DNA of 12,277 bases from an uncultured beta proteobacterium (GTDB lineage Bacteria > Pseudomonadota > Gammaproteobacteria > Burkholderiales > Burkholderiaceae_C): positions 1 through 12,277 of the forward strand of contig CAIXMC010000220.1 in the NCBI GenBank assembly GCA_903920405.1. The letters run 5' to 3'. Position numbers and translations under genes: made by a program. Below the pieces are notes generated by a model. The model was not told the DNA's origin and searched no databases. It was given only the letters and a program-made list of their open reading frames with translations. How positions within the stretch are numbered: the stretch's first letter is position 1; every line of letters begins with the position of its first letter. Positions 6,427 through 12,277 of this stretch are shown here, one piece after another.

Positions 6427-7937
6427 AAAATATCATAGTGACATTTTTTGAAGGGGCAAGATGTGTTGGTGCATCTTTGTGTCTATTGACGTTGCTGGTG
6501 ATCAGCGCTTGCGGCGGCGGAGAGGGTGGCAGTTGGATGGCTGATGTGGGTACAGGAGGCACGGGCCTGGCCGAAGGTACGGTCACTGGTTTTGGGAGTG
6601 TGATTGTTGACGGCATTGAATATGACGATTCCAATGCCACCATCGGGCAAGACGATGGCACTGGCGCAATCATCAATGCTGATTTGCAATTAGGCCATCG
6701 GGTACAACTGACGCTCAACGCTGACCGTAGTGTCAAGTCGGCCACAGTTTTGCCCCAATTGGTGGGGACTGCAAGTACAGCGATGGATGCCAGTGGCAGT
6801 TTTCTGGTCATGGGGCAGCGAGTTCGACTGGCCGGTAGTGCGTCCGACACCACCCAAAGTACGGCTGCCGTCTTGGCCGGCTTTGACACCACTGCCATTG
6901 CTGCGAGTGATTCGCTGGAAGTTCACGGTACTTGGGTATTTGACAAACAGCTTGCCTGTTATGTACTGATTGCCAGCCGCGTAGAAAAGCTGACCACACT
7001 ATCTGCTCTTCTGCAACTCTCTGGTGTCGTGCAGGCTATCACGGGCAATGTACTTCTGCTCAACACGGCGACAGGGCTGAAAGTACAGGCCGCCAACCTG
7101 CCTTCTGGTGTGGCGGTTGGCCATTTGGTTAGGGTGTGGGCAACGCAGGCCGCATGGAAAGCCGTGGCTTTTAATACTCTACAAGCCAGCCGTGTGATGG
7201 GCAGCACACTCACTGCTGACGTTATTGCCGATCAAACCCTGCGTTTGAGCGGTACGGTTTCCAGCTATGACGCAGATACGCGAACGGTTGAACTTCAAGG
7301 CACAAAAGTTCAGTTGAGTCCGCAGTTGCAGCTCAATGAGCAGGCCTTGGCGCAAGGTGCGTTTGTGAGTCTTGAAGTGAGGCGATCTGATGACGATCTT
7401 GTCGCCGACAGTGGCACACAGCGGGGCGAAGTGGGGACGGCCACCGATTTGGGGCAAAGCGTGACTCTGAAAGAAATCTCCAATGACATTGATTGGTCGT
7501 CTGACCCCGTGCCATTGAGTCTGCGCGGAGTCACAGTGACAGCGGCTGCTTCAACCATCTCCAGCACCTGTCGTCAAGCCAACCCCAACACTGACCTCCT
7601 GGTCGAGGTGACGGGTCGCTGGTCGTCATCTGTCAACACGGTAGTTGCACAAAAAATTCAATGCACACCTGTCAGCATTGATGATGAATTTGAAACCCAT
7701 TCAACCATTGATCGCAAGGGAGTCGTGTCACAAATCAACTTGACCACGCGCACCTTCCGCCTTCAGACCAAGCATGAATCTGTGAGCGTTCAATGGGACG
7801 GACAGACATTTTTTGCTACCGAATTCAAGAATCACCCCGAAAGCCTGACCGGTCAAAGTGTCGAAGTCGAGGGTGTGTATAAAACAGGCATTTTTTGGGC
7901 GAGAACCATTAAGCGAAGTCAGCAACACGACGATTGA
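6423..7937 (+). CDS. DUF5666-repeat lipoprotein, first paralogue
   Basis: The frame is open from 6186, but the true start is ATG 6423: it gives a lipoprotein signal peptide (MKNIIVTFFEGAR..., hydrophobic core LLTLLVISA, lipobox cysteine C30 followed by GGGEGG) and overlaps the DUF6502 stop. The mature protein (504 residues in all) has repeated beta-rich units of roughly 60-80 residues typical of DUF5666, for example EGTVTGFGSVIVDGIEY (51-67), VGTASTAMDASGSFLVMGQRV, SGVVQAITGNVLLL, SGTVSSYDADTRTVELQGTKV (276-296) and KGVVSQINLTTRTFRLQ. These resemble small OB-like barrels. C383 and C414 match a cysteine pair in the downstream paralogue and may form a disulfide. Likely anchored in the envelope facing the periplasm. 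No catalytic motif is seen; function unknown. Confidence 0.85.
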   Translation: MKNIIVTFFEGARCVGASLCLLTLLVISACGGGEGGSWMADVGTGGTGLAEGTVTGFGSVIVDGIEYDDSNATIGQDDGTGAIINADLQLGHRVQLTLNADRSVKSATVLPQLVGTASTAMDASGSFLVMGQRVRLAGSASDTTQSTAAVLAGFDTTAIAASDSLEVHGTWVFDKQLACYVLIASRVEKLTTLSALLQLSGVVQAITGNVLLLNTATGLKVQAANLPSGVAVGHLVRVWATQAAWKAVAFNTLQASRVMGSTLTADVIADQTLRLSGTVSSYDADTRTVELQGTKVQLSPQLQLNEQALAQGAFVSLEVRRSDDDLVADSGTQRGEVGTATDLGQSVTLKEISNDIDWSSDPVPLSLRGVTVTAAASTISSTCRQANPNTDLLVEVTGRWSSSVNTVVAQKIQCTPVSIDDEFETHSTIDRKGVVSQINLTTRTFRLQTKHESVSVQWDGQTFFATEFKNHPESLTGQSVEVEGVYKTGIFWARTIKRSQQHDD

Positions 7938-7992
7938 TGGTTCATTTCATTTACCGGTACACACTGTTCCCATTATCCAAGAAGGTTAATTT

Positions 7993-9555
7993 ATGAAAAA
8001 CATACAAAATCGTTCCATTAGCTTGGGCCGTATTCCAACGACTCTGGTTGGGGTCACACTCTCTGTTCTACTGGCAGCTTGCGGCGGAGGTGGCGGGGCA
8101 GTAGCCAGTTTACCCACCGGCGCGGTTCAGTTGGCCAGCGGCACTGTCACTGGTTTTGGTAGCGTCTATGTTGACGGTATCAAAATAGAAGATGCGACGG
8201 CCTCGGTCAGGCGAGAAAACAGGGACGGCTCTTTCAGCAATGTGGCACTGAAATTGGGCCATAGGGTGCGTGTTGAGCATGACGGCCTCACGGCCAGCAG
8301 TGTCAATGTAGATGCGGCAGTCATTGGTCTCGTCAGTGCCGTGGATACTGCCAACAACACACTCACCGTTGCCGGGCAATTGGTCAAGGTCAATGCTGAT
8401 AGCACCACTTCCATCATGCCGGTCACTGTCTATGGTGGCATCAATACTGCTGGTGTCAGCTATACAGCACTGACCGATGTCTCTGCCAATGATCTGGTGC
8501 AGGTGTATGGCAGTGCGGTTTACAACAGCGCAGTTTACGAGTTGCAAGCTACCCGAATTGAGGCGCAAAGCACAAATACCGGCACCAGCGTGATGGGTAC
8601 GGTATCCAATATTGACACCACAGCCAAGACCTTCAAGATCAACGGCCTGCAAGTCAATTACAGCGCGGCTACAGTGGTGCCAATGGCTTCAACCCTGACC
8701 AATGACCAGCCTGTGGTGGTATGGGGTAGCAGCTTAAGCAACACCAGTGGAACGCCCACCTTGACAGCCTCACGTGTACGTCTGACCCGTGCCAGTTTGG
8801 GTACGGTTGCATTAGGAAAAACACAACTCAGTGGACTGGTGAGTAAATACGACGCTTTTGCCAAAACCCTGGAAATAGATGGCATCATCATCAATGTAGC
8901 CAGTGCCACTGTAACGCCCGTAGTCAATACTCTGGCGGATAACAGCTTTGTTGACATCAAAGGTAGCTTTAACTCAACCGGTGTGGTTGTTGCAACTACG
9001 GTGCGCATCCGTCAACAAAATACGGGCACTGATACGGCTCGCATTAACCTTGGCGGTGTGATCAGCTCATTTGTGGATAGCACATCTTTTGTGGTGCGTG
9101 GTGTTCCGGTTGATGCATCAATGGCAACAACAAGATGTGTTCTGGCCGATGGGGTGTACGTTGACGTGGTAGCAAAAGCCCAGGCTGGCACTGCTGTGGT
9201 ATTGGCCAGCACAGTCAATTGTCTGCCTGCACCCTCCACATTTTCCATGCGTGAAAGCGAGGGCACGGCATCAATGGTCAATCAAACCGCTCAAACGTTT
9301 ACCTTGATCCATGACGGTCGCACTCAAACTGTACTTTGGTCAGATCAAACCGTATTCACGGGTATTACCGCTGCCAATCTGGCAACGACCGCGAAACTAA
9401 AAGTTGTTGGCTACATCAACAGCAGCAATGTGTTGGTAGCACGTGATATACATTTGGACGGTCAAGACGACCATGATGCATTTACATCACTGTCGTTGGA
9501 TGATGACAAAACGGGCTGGGGTAAATACAAGACAAAGAAGAGCCACAACGACTAA
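7993..9555 (+). CDS. DUF5666-repeat lipoprotein, second paralogue
   Basis: A 520-residue lipoprotein with signal peptide, lipobox LLAAC (C30) and a Gly-rich linker GGGGG. A GAAGG lies about 8 nt before ATG 7993. It shares with the upstream gene the opening motif GTVTGFGSVxVDGI (50-63), the xLGHRVxx block (88-93), and a cysteine pair (C382, C410) at a matching place. At least five DUF5666-like units are visible: IGLVSAVDTANNTLTVAGQLV (111-131), MGTVSNIDTTAKTFKINGLQV (201-221), SGLVSKYDAFAKTLEIDGIII (280-300), GGVISSFVDSTSFVVRGVPV (354-373) and EGTASMVNQTAQTFTLIHDGR. The C-terminus is acidic then Lys-rich (DDHDAF...KYKTKKSHND). The gap to the first paralogue is 55 bp, so the two are probably co-transcribed after gene duplication. 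Function unknown; envelope location is inferred. Confidence 0.85.
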   Translation: MKNIQNRSISLGRIPTTLVGVTLSVLLAACGGGGGAVASLPTGAVQLASGTVTGFGSVYVDGIKIEDATASVRRENRDGSFSNVALKLGHRVRVEHDGLTASSVNVDAAVIGLVSAVDTANNTLTVAGQLVKVNADSTTSIMPVTVYGGINTAGVSYTALTDVSANDLVQVYGSAVYNSAVYELQATRIEAQSTNTGTSVMGTVSNIDTTAKTFKINGLQVNYSAATVVPMASTLTNDQPVVVWGSSLSNTSGTPTLTASRVRLTRASLGTVALGKTQLSGLVSKYDAFAKTLEIDGIIINVASATVTPVVNTLADNSFVDIKGSFNSTGVVVATTVRIRQQNTGTDTARINLGGVISSFVDSTSFVVRGVPVDASMATTRCVLADGVYVDVVAKAQAGTAVVLASTVNCLPAPSTFSMRESEGTASMVNQTAQTFTLIHDGRTQTVLWSDQTVFTGITAANLATTAKLKVVGYINSSNVLVARDIHLDGQDDHDAFTSLSLDDDKTGWGKYKTKKSHND

Positions 9556-9602
9556 ACAAGTTGGAATGGGTCAACCCTTTGAAGATAGAACGATAACTCT
9601 CA

Positions 9603-9628
9603 GCGCATCAGTCCAAAAGCTGATGCGC
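9603..9628 (+). other. 9-bp hairpin downstream of the DUF5666 operon
   Basis: GCGCATCAG (9603-9611) pairs perfectly with CTGATGCGC (9620-9628) around an 8-nt loop. It has no T-tract and lies 25 nt before the intrinsic terminator, so it may be a 3' mRNA-protecting stem. Confidence 0.6.
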
Positions 9629-9653
9629 CAGAAGAAATGAATCCGCAACTTTT

Positions 9654-9684
9654 GCCCGGGCAGGAAACTGTCAGGGCTTTTTTT
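9654..9684 (+). terminator. Intrinsic terminator of the DUF6502-DUF5666 operon
   Basis: GCCCGGGCAG (9654-9663) pairs with CTGTCAGGGC (9668-9677) with one mismatch and one G-U pair around a GAAA tetraloop. Seven T follow directly (9678-9684). This is a classic rho-independent terminator about 100 nt after the second DUF5666 stop. Confidence 0.85.
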
Positions 9685-9698
9685 AGTATAGTGGACAC

Positions 9699-9815
9699 GT
9701 AACCGTTTACACCCCGCCTTGTAGGTCGGACTTCATTCCGACATTTTTGCCTTGTTGTCGGACTGAAGTCCGACCTACGGGACATGGATAAACCAGGCGG
9801 GGTCTAAACGGTTAC
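9699..9815. repeat. Nested inverted repeat, REP/BIME-like element
   Basis: Outer arms: GTAACCGTTTACACCCCGCC (from 9699) and the reverse complement of 9795-9815 agree except at about one position. Inner arms: 9721-9743 and 9756-9778 are inverted repeats matching at 22 of 23 positions. Each inner arm is itself palindromic (GTCGGACT-GA-AGTCCGAC in the right arm). The whole could fold as a long cruciform. GTCGGACTxxAGTCCGAC-type palindromes resemble dispersed REP sequences of proteobacteria. There is no coding content. It lies between the operon terminator and ispD. Confidence 0.8.
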
Positions 9816-9844
9816 ACCCATTAAGTTCAAACAAATTATTTAAA

Positions 9845-10569
9845 ATGAGCAACCCGAGGGTTCAAATATTTCTCCTTGCATATACGCTCTGATTCCTTGC
9901 GCCGGAACGGGGTCGCGATCAGGGGCTGCCGGCCCCAAGCAATACCAGTTCATTGCCGACAAGCCTTTGGTGATGCATACACTCGCAGCGTTTGCAGCCG
10001 TGTTGCGCATCACCAAGACGCTGGTGGTGGTAGCACCTGAAGACACATTTCTGGCTTCATACTGTTTTGAAAATACTATGTTTTCAATAGCTAACTGTGG
10101 GGGTGCATCAAGGGCTAAGAGCGTTTTTAATGGGTTAAATGGGTTGCTGGAAGAGGGGGCTACAGTGCATGACTGGGTACTGGTTCATGATGCCGCACGT
10201 TGCCTGATTCTTGCGGATTGGATTAACCAGTTGATTGATGGCTGCCTGCTAGATGAAGTGGGTGGCCTGCTGGCTTTGCCGTTGCCTGACACCCTCAAAC
10301 AATCAAAAAATGCCAGGGTGACAGCCACATTTGATCGTCACGACAAGTGGCTGGCGCAAACACCTCAGATGTTTCGCATTGGTATTTTGCTGCGGGCTTT
10401 GGAAATGGCAGGCGATGCAGTGACCGATGAATCCAGTGCCATTGAGGCCATGGGGCTACAGCCCAGATTGGTGGTTGGCAGTTCGCAAAATTTCAAGGTA
10501 ACCTATTCACAAGACTTTGAACTGGCAGAGGCTGTGCTGCATCACCGTTCCCAAAGGCAGTCTTTATGA
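9845..10569 (+). CDS. ispD: 2-C-methyl-D-erythritol 4-phosphate cytidylyltransferase; 5' end frameshifted or with an unusual start
   Basis: IspD joins MEP and CTP to CDP-ME in the MEP isoprenoid pathway. The conserved protein is readable from codon GCT 9886: [20 protein letters not shown], the CTP-binding loop with its essential Arg and Lys. It continues through [31 protein letters not shown] and [16 protein letters not shown] to TGA 10567-10569, about 227 residues, which is full family length. The first in-frame ATG (9967) would delete the catalytic loop and cannot be the true start. Upstream in that frame, back to TAA at 9841, there is no ATG, GTG or TTG, only ATT 9868 or ATA 9880. ATG 9845 (MSNPR...) looks like a natural start but is in another frame and reaches TGA at 9890-9892. 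A 1-nt loss between 9845 and 9886, a sequencing error or a rare start codon would explain this. The stop overlaps ispF by 4 nt. Confidence 0.85.
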
Positions 10570-11054
10570 AGGGAATGAATATCAGAATAGGACAGGGCTG
10601 GGACATTCACGCTCTGGTAGCTGGGCGAAAATTGATACTCGGCGGGGTTGATGTGCCCTTTCACTTAGGCTTGCTGGGGCACTCTGATGCCGATGTGCTT
10701 TTGCATGCCATCACGGACGCACTCTTGGGAGCAGCAGCACTGGGCGATATTGGAACGCATTTTCCTGATACCAATGAACAGTTCAAAGGTGCAGACTCTC
10801 TGGTTTTGCTACGAGAAGCCGTTCGGCGCGTGCGTGAAAAAGGTTTTGAAATAGGCAATATCGACAGCACCATCGTGGCCGAATTGCCTAAGCTGATGCC
10901 GTTCATTCCTGCCATGTGTGCGGAAATTGCTCAGACGCTGGGCATTGCACCAAGTCAGATCAATGTCAAGGCCAAAACGTCTGAAAAAATGGGGGCTGTG
11001 GGGCAGGGGCAGGCCATAGAAGCATATGCTACGGTGCTACTGACATCACCATAG
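10566..11054 (+). CDS. ispF: 2-C-methyl-D-erythritol 2,4-cyclodiphosphate synthase
   Basis: Complete 162-residue enzyme of normal length. It cyclises CDP-ME 2-phosphate to MEcPP with release of CMP, the fifth step of the MEP pathway, acting as a homotrimer. The metal site is intact: D13 and H15 in GQGWDIHAL, and H47 in [25 protein letters not shown]. The C-terminal [11 protein letters not shown] block is also present. GQGWDIH replaces the more common GxGYDVH, a mild variation. ATG 10566 overlaps the ispD stop (ATGA); a second in-frame ATG at 10575 (MNIRIGQG) is an equally good family start. Coupling to ispD is evident from the overlap. Confidence 0.97.
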   Translation: MKGMNIRIGQGWDIHALVAGRKLILGGVDVPFHLGLLGHSDADVLLHAITDALLGAAALGDIGTHFPDTNEQFKGADSLVLLREAVRRVREKGFEIGNIDSTIVAELPKLMPFIPAMCAEIAQTLGIAPSQINVKAKTSEKMGAVGQGQAIEAYATVLLTSP

Positions 11055-11184
11055 CTGACATTGATACTCGGGCGCGTTCAACTGAGGAATCCAGGTTGAA
11101 TGGCTAATCAGTCAAATGAGTGATTTTCCCCTGCCAAGAAAACCATGTGATCTCATCAAACGTAACCCATTGATATTGCCATCC

Positions 11185-12277
11185 TTAACCATGCGCCTTG
11201 TCATTGCGTGCAATGGCCAATAGTCGATCCACCTCGGCGCGGTCGTGTAAACAATTGTGAGCATGCCAGCGCAAAATCAGCCACATAAAGCCGGCAATCG
11301 TCAACCCAAACAGGGTGATGGCACCAAACGTCGGCAGCCCTAGCCCCGTGGTCAAACTGTAAAGTGCGCCTAAACCCAAAATGCAGGCTTGCTCATTGAA
11401 GTTTTGAACTGCTATCGATCTCCCTGCACCCATCAAGTTGTGACCTCGGTGCTGCAACAAGGCATTCATAGGCACCACCAGAAAACCACCCAGCGCTCCC
11501 AGTAAAATCAAAAAGGGTGCAGCCACCCAGACATTGGTGATAAAAATCAGCATAATGATCAGCAAACCCATGCCAATGCCCAGGTTAATCACGCGGGGTC
11601 CATCTTCCAGTCGCATCTGCATGGAGGCCACCACAGCCCCCACCGCCATGCCAACGGCCACGACACCTTGCAGCGTGGAGGCCTCTGTGACCGTGTAGCC
11701 CAGCGAAGCAGCAGCCCAAGCCAGCACAATAAACCGCAAATTGCCCGCCACCCCCCAAATCAAAGTGGTGGCAGCCAATGAAATTTGCCCCAACTTATCG
11801 CGCCACAAACGTACATTGCACGACCAAAAATCAGACAACAATGAACCCAATTGCTGCGGCAGTGGGCGCATCAACACACCCGACAACGGAATGTAGGTGT
11901 TGAACAAGGCGGCAAGCAAATAGACAAGAATCAGCACTGAGATAGCAGCTTCAGGCGCACTGTCGATGCCGGTGTTGATGAACGGAAAGTCAAATGCCAA
12001 CAGCTTATTAGCCATGTACGGCCCCACCAACTGTCCACCGAACAAGACACCCAACATGATCGAACCAATGGTCAGCCCCTCAATCCAGCCATTGGCCTTG
12101 ACCAATTGGGAGGCAGGCAACAATTCGGTCAAAATGCCATACTTGGCAGGTGAATAAGCAGCAGCCCCCAAACCCACCACGGCATAAGCCAGCAGCGGAT
12201 GAGTGCCCAATAACATGAACAAGCAGCCTGCCACCTTGATGAAGTTGCTGATGAGCATAACCCTGCCCTTGGGCAGA
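11185..12277 (-). CDS. lplT: LplT-like lysophospholipid transporter (major facilitator superfamily), 5' truncated by window edge
   Basis: The minus-strand frame is open to the window edge; upstream of ATG 12258 it reads CPKGRV, matching the AKGRVM motif inside LplT, so ATG 12258 is internal and the start is outside. About 363 residues are visible, mostly membrane helices. Diagnostic: GLGAAAYSPAKYGILTELLP (nt about 12170-12112), LVKANGWIEG, LIWGVAGNLRFIVLAWA, LGALGGFLVVPMNALLQHRGH and GAGRSIAVQNFNEQ. LplT flips lysophospholipids across the inner membrane for re-acylation by Aas. Whether an aas domain or gene lies nearby cannot be seen here. The C-terminal tail after the last helix (HDRAEVDRLLAIARNDKAHG) is hydrophilic. 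It is convergent with ispF across 130 bp, in which I see no T-tailed terminator. Confidence 0.9.
   Translation of the reverse strand, partial: LPKGRVMLISNFIKVAGCLFMLLGTHPLLAYAVVGLGAAAYSPAKYGILTELLPASQLVKANGWIEGLTIGSIMLGVLFGGQLVGPYMANKLLAFDFPFINTGIDSAPEAAISVLILVYLLAALFNTYIPLSGVLMRPLPQQLGSLLSDFWSCNVRLWRDKLGQISLAATTLIWGVAGNLRFIVLAWAAASLGYTVTEASTLQGVVAVGMAVGAVVASMQMRLEDGPRVINLGIGMGLLIIMLIFITNVWVAAPFLILLGALGGFLVVPMNALLQHRGHNLMGAGRSIAVQNFNEQACILGLGALYSLTTGLGLPTFGAITLFGLTIAGFMWLILRWHAHNCLHDRAEVDRLLAIARNDKAHG

Noticed and set aside
9967..10569. ispD starting at the first in-frame ATG
   Set aside because: It would remove the conserved CTP-binding loop that is clearly coded from 9886.
11055..11184. 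TTCAAC/GTTGAA inverted repeat as a terminator between ispF and lplT
   Set aside because: Short stem, large loop and no T-tract on either strand.

Overview
The window looks like a chromosomal segment of a betaproteobacterium, most likely of the order Burkholderiales. The evidence is protein content only: an IspD beginning [14 protein letters not shown], a WaaF with a Cys-rich C-terminus, a minus-strand ilvE / zf-CHCC / waaF cluster, and a DUF6502 gene followed by DUF5666 genes. Base composition looks intermediate by eye. Species cannot be told from the sequence.

Layout. 1-222 is the 3' end of hisA. 253-982 holds a PIN-domain (VapC-like) gene overlapping a small partner gene, a toxin-antitoxin-like pair. 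1034-1179 is a 146-bp MITE-like inverted-repeat element, followed at once by hisF (1198-1965). The his genes, usually adjacent, have thus been separated by a TA-like module and a small repeat element. On the minus strand, 4301-2062 carries ilvE, a short zf-CHCC zinc-binding protein and waaF (LPS heptosyltransferase II). Divergent from ilvE is dusA (tRNA-dihydrouridine synthase A, 4429-5451), whose last codons and stop lie inside a half copy of the same MITE (5433-5489).

5524-9555 is the least characterised part. A perfect 27-bp palindrome stands just upstream of a DUF6502 gene. That gene overlaps by 4 nt a DUF5666 lipoprotein gene, and a second, paralogous DUF5666 lipoprotein gene follows 55 bp later. 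The set ends in two hairpins, the second a good intrinsic terminator (9654-9684). It reads as one self-contained operon: a candidate self-regulated DNA-binding protein plus two envelope-anchored repeat proteins of unknown role.

9699-9815 is a nested inverted repeat (REP/BIME-like). Then come ispD and ispF, two steps of the MEP isoprenoid pathway, overlapping by 4 nt. The conserved IspD N-terminus is readable from about 9886, but no ATG, GTG or TTG starts that frame. The nearest plausible ATG (9845) is in another frame, so there is a frameshift, a sequencing error or an unusual start. The window closes with a convergent, 5'-truncated lplT-like lysophospholipid transporter (minus strand, 11185 to the edge).

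Housekeeping functions (histidine, branched-chain amino acids, LPS core, tRNA modification, isoprenoids, phospholipid recycling) are therefore interleaved with small mobile or repeat elements and one uncharacterised lipoprotein operon. No tRNA, rRNA, CRISPR array or full insertion sequence was seen.
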